A DNA stretch of 64,000 bases. Source: JABZIP01 sp052173355 (GTDB taxonomy: Bacteria > Bacillota > Clostridia > Peptostreptococcales > Anaerovoracaceae). Position numbers and translations under genes: made by a program. Position 1 is the stretch's first letter, and each line of letters begins with the position of its first letter. The notes under the pieces were generated by a model, which was not told where the DNA came from, searched no databases, and saw only the letters and a list, made by a program, of their open reading frames with translations. The stretch spans positions 23,036 through 87,035 of the forward strand of contig JBQMYS010000001.1 of assembly GCA_052173355.1 (NCBI GenBank), written 5' to 3'. Shown here in pieces: positions 24,650-34,063 of the stretch.

Positions 24650-24687
24650 AAAAAATCTCCTCAATCTAATTTATGAAGAGATTTTTT
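24650..24687. terminator. Terminator after hcp
   Basis: AAAAAATCTC and GAGATTTTTT arms (with further TCA/TGA pairing) around an AT-rich loop. Symmetric A/T runs make it potentially bidirectional, but in context it ends the hcp transcript. Confidence 0.75.
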
Positions 24688-24726
24688 CTAATATTTTAAA
24701 CTGTAATCACAAAATTCATATAAACA

Positions 24727-26361
24727 CTAGTCGAAAAATTTTTGAATATCATCTTCAACTGTACCTATTGCTGATATACCAAAGTTGTTTACTAAAACAT
24801 CCGCCACATTGGGACTTAGAAATGCCGGTAAAGTAGGTCCAAGTTGTATATTTTTAACACCCAGATATAGCAATGCCAATAATACAATAACCGCTTTTTG
24901 TTCATACCACGCTATATTGTATACTATAGGTAATTCATTTATATCCTGAACACCAAAAATTTCTTTAAGTTTGAGTGCAATTATTGCAAGAGAATAAGAA
25001 TCATTACATTGCCCCGCATCAAGAATCCTTGGAATACCTCCAATATCTCCTAAATTTAATTTGTTGTATTTATACTTTGCACACCCTGCTGTCAATATAA
25101 CTGAATCTTTTGGCATCGCTTTCGCAAAATCTGTATAGTAATTTCTACTTTTGGCACGTCCATCACAACCTCCCATCACAACAAACTTCTTAATTTGTCC
25201 TGTTTTAATTGCCTCAACTACTTTGTCCGCCAACTTAAATACTTGATTGTGGGCAAAGCCGCCTATGATTTCTCCTTGCTCTATTTCATAAGGAGGTTGA
25301 CATTTTTTTGCATGCTCAATAATTTCAGAAAAATCCTTTTCTTCTCCAATTCCACCTGCTATATGTTTACAGCCCGGATAAGCGGCGGAACCTGTAGTAT
25401 AAATTCTATCTTTATAACTCTCACTTGGTGGAACAATACAATTCGTAGTCATAAGTATAGGTCCATTAAAACTTTCAAATTCTTCTTTTTGTTTCCACCA
25501 TGCATTACCATAATTTCCTACAAGATTTGAATATTTCTTAAACTTTGGATAATAGTGTGCAGGCAACATTTCTGAATGTGTATATATATCTATTCCCGTA
25601 TCCTTAGTCTGTTCAAGCAACATTTCTAAATCTCTTAAATCATGACCGGATATTAAAATTCCCGGATTTTTACCTACACCTATATTTACCCTTGTCATTT
25701 CCGGATTTCCATAAGTGCCAGTATTGGCCTTATCTAAAAGAGCCATCCCTTGCACTCCGTATTTTCCTGTTTCAAGCGTAAGTGCAACAAGATCATCAAC
25801 CGACATGTTGTCATTTAATGTATCAGCCAATGCCCTTTGTATGAAAGCATCTAATTCTTCATCATCTTCCAGAAGCGCATTTGCATGCTTAGAATAAGCT
25901 GAGAGACCCTTAAGACCATATATTACAAGTTCTCTAAGTGATCGAATATCTTCATTTTCAGTAGCAAGAACCCCTATTTCTTTAGCCTTTTCCTCAAACT
26001 GTGTTTTATTACCACTCCAATTTACACAAATAGGTAAGGATGCTCTATATGAAACTTGTGCAATCAATTTATCTTTTAATTTCAAAGTCTCTTCAATTTT
26101 TTCTATAATCATTTCTTTGTCAAAATTTGCATTGGTAATCGTTATAAATAAATTCATAGTAATCCTATGATTTATGTCTTTGGGTATTTTTTTTCCCTCA
26201 TTTCTAAGTCTCGTAGTAACCACCGACAAACTCTTAGTTACAAATACCAACAAATCCTGCATTGCCGCTACATCCGGTGTTTTTCCACAAACCCCTGACT
26301 GCTTACATCCAACACAACCTGCGGTCTCCTGACATTGATAACAAAACATTTTATTTTCCAT
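24727..26361 (-). CDS. hcp: Hydroxylamine reductase / hybrid cluster protein
   Basis: Iron-sulfur-oxygen enzyme that detoxifies hydroxylamine or nitric oxide (NO reductase activity is now favoured) in anaerobes. 544 residues. The proximal cluster cysteines are C7, C10, C19 and C25, with the same spacing as the class I Desulfovibrio proteins. Hybrid-cluster ligands are visible in GHDLRDLE, THSEMLPAH, TTNCIVPP, GGCDGR, TAGCAKYKYN and AGQCNDSYS. GGAGGTGA precedes the ATG. It has its own promoter with a CRP/FNR-like palindrome and its own terminator, so it is a single-gene unit. No hcr reductase gene is adjacent. Confidence 0.96.
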   Translation of the reverse strand: MENKMFCYQCQETAGCVGCKQSGVCGKTPDVAAMQDLLVFVTKSLSVVTTRLRNEGKKIPKDINHRITMNLFITITNANFDKEMIIEKIEETLKLKDKLIAQVSYRASLPICVNWSGNKTQFEEKAKEIGVLATENEDIRSLRELVIYGLKGLSAYSKHANALLEDDEELDAFIQRALADTLNDNMSVDDLVALTLETGKYGVQGMALLDKANTGTYGNPEMTRVNIGVGKNPGILISGHDLRDLEMLLEQTKDTGIDIYTHSEMLPAHYYPKFKKYSNLVGNYGNAWWKQKEEFESFNGPILMTTNCIVPPSESYKDRIYTTGSAAYPGCKHIAGGIGEEKDFSEIIEHAKKCQPPYEIEQGEIIGGFAHNQVFKLADKVVEAIKTGQIKKFVVMGGCDGRAKSRNYYTDFAKAMPKDSVILTAGCAKYKYNKLNLGDIGGIPRILDAGQCNDSYSLAIIALKLKEIFGVQDINELPIVYNIAWYEQKAVIVLLALLYLGVKNIQLGPTLPAFLSPNVADVLVNNFGISAIGTVEDDIQKFFD

Positions 26362-26422
26362 AATTCACCTCCACCAATATTACCGTTTTATGATAATACT
26401 TTCCAGTTAAATTTATGTACAC

Positions 26423-26428
26423 AGTATA
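26423..26428 (-). promoter_or_regulatory. -10 box of the hcp promoter
   Basis: TATACT on the minus strand, predicting +1 near 26416. No -35 consensus occurs at 17 bases, which fits a promoter needing an activator. Confidence 0.5.
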
Positions 26429-26449
26429 ACTGCATTTAGAAGTGAATTA

Positions 26450-26465
26450 TGTTGTTAAAACCACA
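26450..26465. promoter_or_regulatory. CRP/FNR-type operator upstream of hcp
   Basis: TGTTGTTAAAACCACA has the 5-6-5 geometry of CRP/FNR-family sites and sits in a longer imperfect palindrome (26448-26467). Its centre is at -41.5 relative to the predicted start, the class II activator position. HcpR or a related CRP/FNR-type regulator is the natural candidate. Confidence 0.5.
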
Positions 26466-26475
26466 TATTTAAAAT

Positions 26476-29400
26476 TTATTCTGCAACATTTTTATGCGCC
26501 GTAGCCATCATCAATTTGATTCGATTTAACTGATTTACATTGCTTGCTCCGGGATCATAGTCTATGGCTACTATATTTGCAAGTTTATCATAATTTCGTA
26601 ATGCTTTCATTACACCTTTTCCCGTAACATGATTAGGCAAACATCCAAACGGTTGCAAACACGCTATATTCTTTACTCCCATTTCCATCAATTCTATCAT
26701 TTCTCCTGTTAGCAGCCAGCCTTCACCGCATTGATTTCCAAGAGAAATAATTTTTTCCGCTTTTTCTGCAATTTGCTCTATATATGCAGGTTCAGAAAAA
26801 CGTTTACTTTTTCTAAGAGCTGAGCGCATAGGCTTTCTAAACACCTCTATAAACTTGATAGCTGCACTGTTTGCAAGCATCTGCATATATGTTCCTGAAA
26901 GATGCTCATAATTAAAATGTTTGCTATACATTCCGTACAGAAAAAAGTCTATTAAATCTAAAACAATCGCTTCTCCGCCCTCTTTTTCGATTATTTTAAC
27001 AATTTCATTATTTGCATTCGGGTGATATTTTACAAGAATTTCTCCAACCACTCCAATCTTAGGTTTTTTCTCATCTGTAATAGGAATATTGTCAAAATCA
27101 TCCACTATTTGGTATAAGTTTTTGGAAAACTGATGAAAGCTTGAAGTCCCTATATTTTCTTTGATTTTTTCATTCCACGATTCATATAGCTTGTCAACCT
27201 CGCCTTTTTCAAGTTCATAAGGGCGAGTTGCATGAACCACGCGCATAAGTAAATCACCGTATACAAGTGACATTATGATTCGTTTCATAAGGCCTGCAGA
27301 TAATTTAAATCCCGGATTTTTTTCAAGTCCTGCAATATTTATCGAAACTACCGGAATATGAGCAAGATTCATTGAAGCAAGTGCTTTTCGAAGAAGCGGA
27401 ATATAGTTGCTTGCCCTGCATCCTCCCCCTGTCTGTGACAAAAATATAGCAAGTTTATCCAAATCGTATTTTCCTGATTTTACTTCTGAAATTATCTGCC
27501 CCAGAGAAACTATTGCAGGATAGCAAGAATCATTATTTACATAGCGTAGACCTTCTTCTACCGCATGAGTATCCGCCTCAGGAAGCAATACCGCATTGTA
27601 ACCGCACTTATTTAACGCCGCTTCGATAAAATTAAAATGCATAGGTGCCATTTGAGGAAGCAAAATCGTGTATTCTTTTTTCATATCTTTTGTAAATATC
27701 GGCTTTTCATAATTCAGTTCTTTAGGACTTCCTGTAATATTGGACTTGGCACGTTCATCCATTGCCGCTTTTAGCGATCTGATTCTGATTTTAGCTGTTC
27801 CAAGATTCGTTCCTTCGTCAATTTTCAACGTAGTATACAGTTTTGCACTATTTTGCATTATTTCTTCAACTTGGTCTATTGTTACAGCATCAAGCCCGCA
27901 CCCGAATGAGTTTAACTGAATCATCTCCATATCCGGGTTATTTACACAAAGTATTGCAGATCTGTAAAGTCTTGCATGGTAAGACCATTGATTGAGCACG
28001 CGCAAATTTGTTTTTTCATATACCAGATGCGCTATTGATTCGGATGTCAATACAACCATATCATTAGCTGTTATCAACTTGTCTATACCATGGTTTATTT
28101 CAGGATCAAGATGATAAGGCCTACCTGCCAATACTATGCATTTTTTCTTATTTGAAGCTGCATATCTCAAGGCTTTTGCACCTTCTTTTTTTAAATCATC
28201 TTTGTATAGTTTATCTTCATTTCTTGCGGCTTTGACTGCCGAATCTATCTCTGCATATGTTATACCAAGAGCACCGAATATATCGTAAAGTTCACGTGTT
28301 AGAGCATAATCGTTATCATACGGCAAAAAAGGATTTGTAAAAATAACGTCATTCTCTTTAAAAATTTCCGACATATTGCACGCAATAAGTTCCGGATACG
28401 TTCCTACAACCGGACAATTATAGTGATTGGTAGCACCTATATCCTCTATTACTTCATAGTTAATGCTCGGATAAAAAATTCGTTTCACACCCATTTTTAC
28501 AAGCGCTTTTATATGCCCATGCACCAATTTTGCAGGATAACAGGCTGTATCTGAGGCTATCGTATCCATGCCGGTTTCATAAAGTTCTTTGGTTGATTTC
28601 GGAGAAAGAATAACATTAAATCCTAAATGTGTGAAAAACGTAAACCAAAACGGATAATTTTCGTACATATTTAGCACCCTTGGAATACCTATATTTCCAC
28701 GCCTTGCATACTCGCTTCCCAAACTCTTATACGAAAATAAACGTTTGTATTGATATTCGAAAAGATTTGGCAACTCGTTTTTTTTATGTGATTTACCGGC
28801 TCCCCTTTCACAGCGATTTCCTGTTACAAAATTTTCACCGCTGTTAAATTTATTTATGGTAAGAAGGCAATTATTCTCACACAATTTGCATCTTGCATTC
28901 ATGTTTGTAACCGTAAATGCATCCATTTGTTCAGGTGTGATAATTGAAGATTTGGTACCATCAATATAATTTTCCTTTGATACAATAGCTGCACCGTATG
29001 CCCCCATTATGCCCGAAATATCAGGACGTACCACTTCTCGTCCAAGCGTGTTTTCAAAGCTCTTTAAAACAGCATCATTTAAAAATGTACCGCCTTGCAC
29101 TACAATTTTTTCTCCGGCTTCACTTATATCGCGCAGTTTAATTACTTTGAAAAGCGCATTTTTTATTACAGAGTATGAAAGTCCTGCGGAAATATCCCCT
29201 ATAGTTGCGCCCTCTTTTTGCGCCTGCTTTACTTTGGAATTCATAAAAACGGTACAACGCGTTCCTAAATTTACAGGAGCTTTTGCATAAATAGCTTCCT
29301 GCGCAAAACTGAATATATCCATATTAAGTGATTTTGCATAAGTTTCAAGAAAAGATCCGCAACCTGATGAACAGGCTTCGTTTAGCATAATATTATAAAT

Positions 29401-30693
29401 TGAACCGTCTTTTACTTTCATGCATTTCATATCCTGACCGCCTATATCCAGTATAAATTCAACACCGGGCAAAAATGCTTCAGCGGCTTTATAATGCACA
29501 AGAGTTTCAATTTCTCCAAGATCTATATTAAATGCGCTTTTTAAAAGTCCTTCACCGTATCCGGTTGCAGTTGCATTAGCAATAAATGCAAATTTTGGAA
29601 TGAGCGAATACAATTCACGCAACATTTCCATAGTTGTTTCTAAAGGCTTACCGTTATTTCCTTTATAAAAAGAATAAAGCAAATTTAAATCTTCGTCTAT
29701 CAAAGCTGCTTTTGTGGTTGTAGAACCGGCATCTATCCCGAGAAACAAAGGACCGCTTGCTTTTGATATATCTTTTCGTTTTACCTTATTTGCAGAATGT
29801 CTTTTTTGAAATTTTACATAGTCTGATTTACTTGTAAACAAAGCATTCAACGTATCTATTGAATCGGATTTTACGGTATCTGCGTTTTTCAGCTTTTCTG
29901 TTATTGAAAACAGACTGTGCGTTTCGTATTTCTTTGCTATTAAAGCTGCTCCAAGTGCAACAAAGTATTGTGAATTCGAGGGAAATATTACATTTTCTTC
30001 TTTTAATTCCAAAGTTTGAATAAATCTGTTTCTAAGTTCGTCCAAAAACGACAAAGGACCACCCAAAAACGCTACATTTCCCTTAATCGGTCTACCACAG
30101 GCAAGTCCGCTGATAGTTTGATTAACAACCGCTTGAAATATTGAAGCCGACAAATCATTGATAGATGCTCCTTCGTTAATAAGCGGCTGTATATCGGCTT
30201 TTGCAAACACGCCGCACCTTGCAGCAATAGGATATATTATATCATAATTTTTTGCAGCGGTATTCAGACCTGCCGCATCTGTATTTAAAAGCACTGCCAT
30301 TTGATCAATAAAAGCGCCCGTACCTCCTGCGCACGTTCCGTTCATCCTCTGCTCAATGCTGGTTCCATAAAATGTGATTTTAGCATCTTCTCCGCCAAGT
30401 TCAATTACAACATCCGTACTCGGAATAAGCGATTCAACAGCGGCGCTGCACGAAATTACCTCCTGCTCAAAAGGCACTCCTATTTTTTCAGAAAGAGCAA
30501 GTCCACCTGAACCTGTTATTACAATTTTTACATCAATATCGCCAATCTGCGCATACAAGCTGTCTAAAAGTTCTGAAACTTTTTCAAAAACATTAGACAT
30601 ATGTCTTTCATAACACTTAAAAATTATTTCATCATTTTCATCAAGTAATACCAACTTTACCGTTGTAGAACCTAAATCTATGCCTAATTTCAT
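26476..30693 (-). CDS. Giant acyl-CoA dehydratase activase-related protein (two ATPase domains, DUF2229, HgdB-like)
   Basis: 1405-residue protein of the 2-hydroxyglutaryl-CoA dehydratase activator superfamily (BcrAD/BadFG). First ASKHA ATPase domain about 1-260 (GIDLGSTTVK, VIELGGEDAK); second about 317-580 (GIDAGSTTTK, FILDIGGQDMK). Each has a cysteine pair 39 residues apart (C121/C160 and C441/C480), matching the spacing of the iron-sulfur ligands of the HgdC dimer. Next are C602, C605, C609 and C628, a possible extra cluster, then DUF2229 and a dehydratase-subunit-like region to the end. Proteins of this fused type are common in anaerobes but their reaction is unknown. ATG with GGAGG six bases upstream; 21 bases after the MATE gene, so likely one transcript. 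Confidence 0.88.
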   Translation of the reverse strand: MKLGIDLGSTTVKLVLLDENDEIIFKCYERHMSNVFEKVSELLDSLYAQIGDIDVKIVITGSGGLALSEKIGVPFEQEVISCSAAVESLIPSTDVVIELGGEDAKITFYGTSIEQRMNGTCAGGTGAFIDQMAVLLNTDAAGLNTAAKNYDIIYPIAARCGVFAKADIQPLINEGASINDLSASIFQAVVNQTISGLACGRPIKGNVAFLGGPLSFLDELRNRFIQTLELKEENVIFPSNSQYFVALGAALIAKKYETHSLFSITEKLKNADTVKSDSIDTLNALFTSKSDYVKFQKRHSANKVKRKDISKASGPLFLGIDAGSTTTKAALIDEDLNLLYSFYKGNNGKPLETTMEMLRELYSLIPKFAFIANATATGYGEGLLKSAFNIDLGEIETLVHYKAAEAFLPGVEFILDIGGQDMKCMKVKDGSIYNIMLNEACSSGCGSFLETYAKSLNMDIFSFAQEAIYAKAPVNLGTRCTVFMNSKVKQAQKEGATIGDISAGLSYSVIKNALFKVIKLRDISEAGEKIVVQGGTFLNDAVLKSFENTLGREVVRPDISGIMGAYGAAIVSKENYIDGTKSSIITPEQMDAFTVTNMNARCKLCENNCLLTINKFNSGENFVTGNRCERGAGKSHKKNELPNLFEYQYKRLFSYKSLGSEYARRGNIGIPRVLNMYENYPFWFTFFTHLGFNVILSPKSTKELYETGMDTIASDTACYPAKLVHGHIKALVKMGVKRIFYPSINYEVIEDIGATNHYNCPVVGTYPELIACNMSEIFKENDVIFTNPFLPYDNDYALTRELYDIFGALGITYAEIDSAVKAARNEDKLYKDDLKKEGAKALRYAASNKKKCIVLAGRPYHLDPEINHGIDKLITANDMVVLTSESIAHLVYEKTNLRVLNQWSYHARLYRSAILCVNNPDMEMIQLNSFGCGLDAVTIDQVEEIMQNSAKLYTTLKIDEGTNLGTAKIRIRSLKAAMDERAKSNITGSPKELNYEKPIFTKDMKKEYTILLPQMAPMHFNFIEAALNKCGYNAVLLPEADTHAVEEGLRYVNNDSCYPAIVSLGQIISEVKSGKYDLDKLAIFLSQTGGGCRASNYIPLLRKALASMNLAHIPVVSINIAGLEKNPGFKLSAGLMKRIIMSLVYGDLLMRVVHATRPYELEKGEVDKLYESWNEKIKENIGTSSFHQFSKNLYQIVDDFDNIPITDEKKPKIGVVGEILVKYHPNANNEIVKIIEKEGGEAIVLDLIDFFLYGMYSKHFNYEHLSGTYMQMLANSAAIKFIEVFRKPMRSALRKSKRFSEPAYIEQIAEKAEKIISLGNQCGEGWLLTGEMIELMEMGVKNIACLQPFGCLPNHVTGKGVMKALRNYDKLANIVAIDYDPGASNVNQLNRIKLMMATAHKNVAE

Positions 30694-30714
30694 TTTATGC
30701 CTCCGTAATTGCCA

Positions 30715-32109
30715 TTAACTTAAAATAGCAATTTCTTTTTTATATAATCTTTTTAAAAGTAGAATCGTAAACAAAACTCCGATGACTTCAGATATTGGAA
30801 ATGCCCACCAAACATATGATATTCCCCAAAATTTTACCAGTATGAATGCTACCGGTGAAATCACCAGGATTTGTCTTACAAGCGATTGCCACATACTCAG
30901 TATGCCATGTCCCGTAGCTTGAAATGTCGCCGATGACATAATCCCGAATCCTGCAGGTATAAAACATGTGCTAAGTATACGCAATGCAGGTACTCCCATC
31001 TCAATCATAGCATCTGATGCGCTGAAAATATAAAGAAGCTTTTGCGGTACAGCAAAAAACACCAACATTCCCGCCGCCATTATACTCATAGAAAATGCCA
31101 ATCCCGTTTTGTAAGCTTTGATAAGTCTTTCCTTGTTTCTTGCTCCGAAATTATAGCCGATTATAGGCATAGCACCTTGATTTAGTCCGAATACGGGCAT
31201 AAATATGAAACTTTGTAATCTGAAATAACTTCCAAAAACTGCCACCGCAGTTTGAGATGTAGCAATAATGCTGTTTAGAATAAAAAGCATTATCGAACTT
31301 ACCGTCTGCATCAGTATTGCAGGACCCCCGACAATATAGATTTGCTTTAATATATCTTTTTTGAATTTAAAACCCTTTATCTTTATTTGAACTTCATGTT
31401 TATGGCAAAATATAAGGTAAAGTCCCATACACATTGATACAAATTGTCCTATTACGGTTGCAACAGCTGCTCCCACCACTCCCATTTCAGGAACAACACC
31501 GAAACCGAATATAAATACAGGATCTAAAATTATATTTGTTACAGCGCCGATTAGGCTTGCTATCATTGGCATCAGAGTATTTCCTATTGATTGCAAAATC
31601 TTTTCATTATTCACTTCTACAAATACGAAAACAGATCCTGTTAAAACTATTTGAAGATATAGTGCGCCATTTTTAATAATGTAATCGGATACATCATAAA
31701 GATTCATGAACACACCCGCAAATACCAATCCCAATACGGCAAAAAAAGCCCAGTTTATGAATGATAAGAAGAAACCATGACTTGCTACCGAATTTGCTTC
31801 TTCGTAATTTTTTGCACCCAGTTTTCTTGATATAAGCGAGCCTACACCCGCACCGGTACCTATTGCAACTGCTATCAAAAACATCTGAATGGGAAATATG
31901 AGAGTAATCGCTGAAAGTGCAGCTTCACTTATCATGCCTACAAACATACTGTCAACTATATTGTATAAAGCTTGTATCAACATCGACAACATGGCAGGCC
32001 ACGCAAGTGAAACCATCAGTCGACTTATAGGCATGACACCCATTTTATTCTCAACAACGTGCGAGTGATTATTTTTTTCTAATTTTATTGATTTATTATT
32101 TTCTTTCAT
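30715..32109 (-). CDS. MATE family multidrug/metabolite exporter
   Basis: Inner-membrane transporter of 464 residues with about twelve membrane segments. After a hydrophilic N-terminus come PISRLMVSLAWPAMLSML and the family pattern NIVDSMFVGMISEAALSAI; the second half repeats this with MPVFGLNQGAMPIIGYNFGA. It resembles the MepA-type branch and would exchange drugs or metabolites for Na+ or H+. Substrate unknown. The start lies just 31 bases beyond the rnpB terminator, so expression needs read-through or a weak promoter there (a TTGAGG...ATAAAT pair with 17 bases is possible but overlaps the terminator). Confidence 0.9.
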   Translation of the reverse strand: MKENNKSIKLEKNNHSHVVENKMGVMPISRLMVSLAWPAMLSMLIQALYNIVDSMFVGMISEAALSAITLIFPIQMFLIAVAIGTGAGVGSLISRKLGAKNYEEANSVASHGFFLSFINWAFFAVLGLVFAGVFMNLYDVSDYIIKNGALYLQIVLTGSVFVFVEVNNEKILQSIGNTLMPMIASLIGAVTNIILDPVFIFGFGVVPEMGVVGAAVATVIGQFVSMCMGLYLIFCHKHEVQIKIKGFKFKKDILKQIYIVGGPAILMQTVSSIMLFILNSIIATSQTAVAVFGSYFRLQSFIFMPVFGLNQGAMPIIGYNFGARNKERLIKAYKTGLAFSMSIMAAGMLVFFAVPQKLLYIFSASDAMIEMGVPALRILSTCFIPAGFGIMSSATFQATGHGILSMWQSLVRQILVISPVAFILVKFWGISYVWWAFPISEVIGVLFTILLLKRLYKKEIAILS

Positions 32110-32140
32110 TTTATTCGTTTCCTAATTTATCTTTGTATTA

Positions 32141-32160
32141 AAAAAAACCTCAAATGAGGT
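32141..32160 (-). terminator. Terminator of rnpB
   Basis: On the minus strand ACCTC, loop ATTT, GAGGT, then eight T's, directly after the RNase P RNA 3' end. Confidence 0.8.
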
Positions 32161-32506
32161 ATTGGGCAAGTCTATAAGCCGGGTTCTGTATTTGACAATC
32201 ATCTATCTAGGCATAGCATTGCTGCTATGCTCAAGCGACCTACCTTCCAGGGGATAACGAGCAGCTATCCTTAAATCCTATTTTGGTCTTGCTCCGAGTG
32301 GGGTTTACACGGCCGTTTTGTCTCCAAAACGCCGGTGAGCTCTTACCTCACCATTTCAACCTTACCACAGCCTAACTGTTTCGGCGGAATGTTTCTGTTG
32401 CACTTTCCCTATAGTTACCTACGCCGGACGTTATCCGGCACTCTTGCTCTATGGAGCCCGGACTTTCCTCACGCATTTCTGCCTGCGATTGTCTGGCTTA
32501 CCCAAC
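32161..32506 (-). ncRNA. rnpB: RNase P RNA, class A
   Basis: Catalytic RNA of ribonuclease P, which trims tRNA 5' leaders. On the minus strand the conserved blocks are present: GAGGAAAGTCCGGGCTCC near the 5' end, AGAGCAAGAGTGCCGG, the universal core GGTAAGGTTGAAATGG, and the 3' ACAGAACCCGGCTTATAG. The terminal P1 stem pairs TTGGGTAAG with CTTGCCCAA. Overall layout is the ancestral class A rather than the Bacillus class B. A TTTTCA-17-TAAAAT promoter is possible within the end of the upstream nif3 gene. Confidence 0.96.
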
Positions 32507-32525
32507 ACTGATATTTTATCACAGC

Positions 32526-33314
32526 TTAAACTGCTTGAAAAGGATTTCTCATTGTTTTTGTTTTAATAATATCAACTTTATTACCTAGTAAATTTTCAAG
32601 CTGAACGCTCATATTCTCTACGAAAAATTTTTCACTGTCAAAATGTCCTATATCTATTAAAATTCTGTTTTTTTCAAGGGCTTCAACAGCTTCATGATAT
32701 TTAATATCTCCTGTTATAAATACATCGCACTGCAATTTTTGAGCAGTATTAAATTCACTCATTCCTGCACCGGTACAAAGTCCGATTTTTTTAATTTTTG
32801 CATCCGGATTGCCGATTAGACGCATGGATTTTTCTTCCATATTCAAAGCCGGATAAATATTATTGACAAACTCTCTTACTTTCAGTGGATTTTGAAGATT
32901 TCCATAAATGCCGATTGCCTGCTCAAAAAATTCATCAAAAAAATGTAAATCCGAAAGTCCCAAAAGTTGCGCTAAATAAAAATTAGTACCTCTGCAAGCT
33001 TTATCAAAAGATGTATGCGAAGCATAGGCTGATATTGCGTTTTGTATGAGCTTAATAGTATACTTACCTGTCAAATCACTACTTTTAAGATTTTTGACAG
33101 GCTTAAAGTACATAGGATGATGACTTACGATTAAATCTGCATTTAAATTTACGGCTTCCTCAATAACAGCATCCGTAATATCAAGAGAAAGTAAAATTTT
33201 ATAAACTTCTTTATCCTCAAATAAGATTTGAAATCCGCTGTTATCCCAGTTTTCTGCCAAATCAAGGGGAGCAATTTCATTTAGTTTATCAGCAATTTCA
33301 CTAATTTTCATCAT
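32526..33314 (-). CDS. Nif3-like dinuclear metal centre protein
   Basis: Nif3/YbgI family protein, 262 residues, the short form without the central insertion seen in Bacillus YqfO. Metal-binding motifs: DLIVSHHPMYF, AYASHTSFDKA and IGHFDSEKF. Annotated elsewhere as GTP cyclohydrolase I type 2, but its function is not settled. ATG has GGAGG six bases upstream. It follows trmK by 10 bases; rpoD-trmK-nif3 is a standard Bacillota order. Confidence 0.93.
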   Translation of the reverse strand: MMKISEIADKLNEIAPLDLAENWDNSGFQILFEDKEVYKILLSLDITDAVIEEAVNLNADLIVSHHPMYFKPVKNLKSSDLTGKYTIKLIQNAISAYASHTSFDKACRGTNFYLAQLLGLSDLHFFDEFFEQAIGIYGNLQNPLKVREFVNNIYPALNMEEKSMRLIGNPDAKIKKIGLCTGAGMSEFNTAQKLQCDVFITGDIKYHEAVEALEKNRILIDIGHFDSEKFFVENMSVQLENLLGNKVDIIKTKTMRNPFQAV

Positions 33315-33324
33315 AAATCGCCTC

Positions 33325-34053
33325 CTATTTTTGAAATTCGCTTAAAAGTTCTTGCAAATACTTAATATTTTTAAAATTTTGATTTTTTTTAACACAGACA
33401 TTTTCAGAAGTTTTCTCCAAGCCGATTTTTATCAAATTTTCTTTTTTAATTTTATAATTTAAAAGTTTAATTCCGAGTTCCAAATTTTCACTAATCATTT
33501 TTCGGGTAATTTCATATCTAACATCACCTTTAATAAAAGGCTCTAAATTTACTGCGGTATTTTCTTTATAGATTGCACTAAAAACTTCACATATAAATTT
33601 GCCTTCTACCACCAGATTTTCTCTTTCGATTTCAAATCCGTTTGACATAAGCCAATATCGCAAAAATCCCTGCCCTGTTCTGGGCTGAAATACAAATTTT
33701 GAAAAGCTTCGAGTTTTGAGTATATCCTCCGCCATCAATTCCACCATCAGCTCGCCGCCCATGCCGGCAAACACAACAGTATCAACCTCGTTTGCCTGCA
33801 TGACTGCAAGCCCGCTGCCGCATCTGAAATCAAAATATATTGGAATTTCCTCTTTTTTGTATAAAATCCCAATATTTTCAATCGCCTTTTGCAGCGAGCT
33901 TGCGCTCACGTCGGTTAATACGACGTGCGGCGAGCCGCAGGATTGTTGCAAATAAATCGGTAAAAAACCGTGGTCCGTTCCAATATCAGCCACGGTTTTT
34001 CCCATTCCTATCAATTCAGCTATACAGTATAGCCTGCTTGTTATTTTCTTCAC
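33325..34053 (-). CDS. trmK: tRNA (adenine22-N1)-methyltransferase TrmK
   Basis: SAM-dependent enzyme that makes m1A22 in tRNA. About 242 residues from the GTG at 34053, which has AGGA eight bases upstream and lies 10 bases after the rpoD stop; a TTG at 34059 is an alternative. A longer frame reaching 34152 would overlap rpoD and is unlikely. SAM-binding motif VADIGTDHGFLP; FAGMGGELM; QPRTGQGFLRYWL. A lysine-rich helical tail is typical. A GC-rich inverted-repeat patch lies within the gene at 33891-33940. Confidence 0.92.
   Translation of the reverse strand: MKKITSRLYCIAELIGMGKTVADIGTDHGFLPIYLQQSCGSPHVVLTDVSASSLQKAIENIGILYKKEEIPIYFDFRCGSGLAVMQANEVDTVVFAGMGGELMVELMAEDILKTRSFSKFVFQPRTGQGFLRYWLMSNGFEIERENLVVEGKFICEVFSAIYKENTAVNLEPFIKGDVRYEITRKMISENLELGIKLLNYKIKKENLIKIGLEKTSENVCVKKNQNFKNIKYLQELLSEFQK
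33891..33940. repeat. GC-rich palindrome cluster inside trmK
   Basis: CACGTCG (33907-33913) pairs with CGACGTG (33921-33927) across GTTAATA. GCGGC-GA-GCCGC follows at 33928-33939 and AGCGAGCTTGCGCT, a near palindrome, precedes it. Base composition is far from the AT-rich surroundings. Confidence 0.75.
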
Positions 34054-34063
34054 TTTCAAATTC

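Noticed and set aside
26448..26467. Rex operator (TTGTTAA-N4-TTAACAA)
   Set aside because: Only one half-site matches and the spacing is wrong; CRP/FNR geometry fits better.
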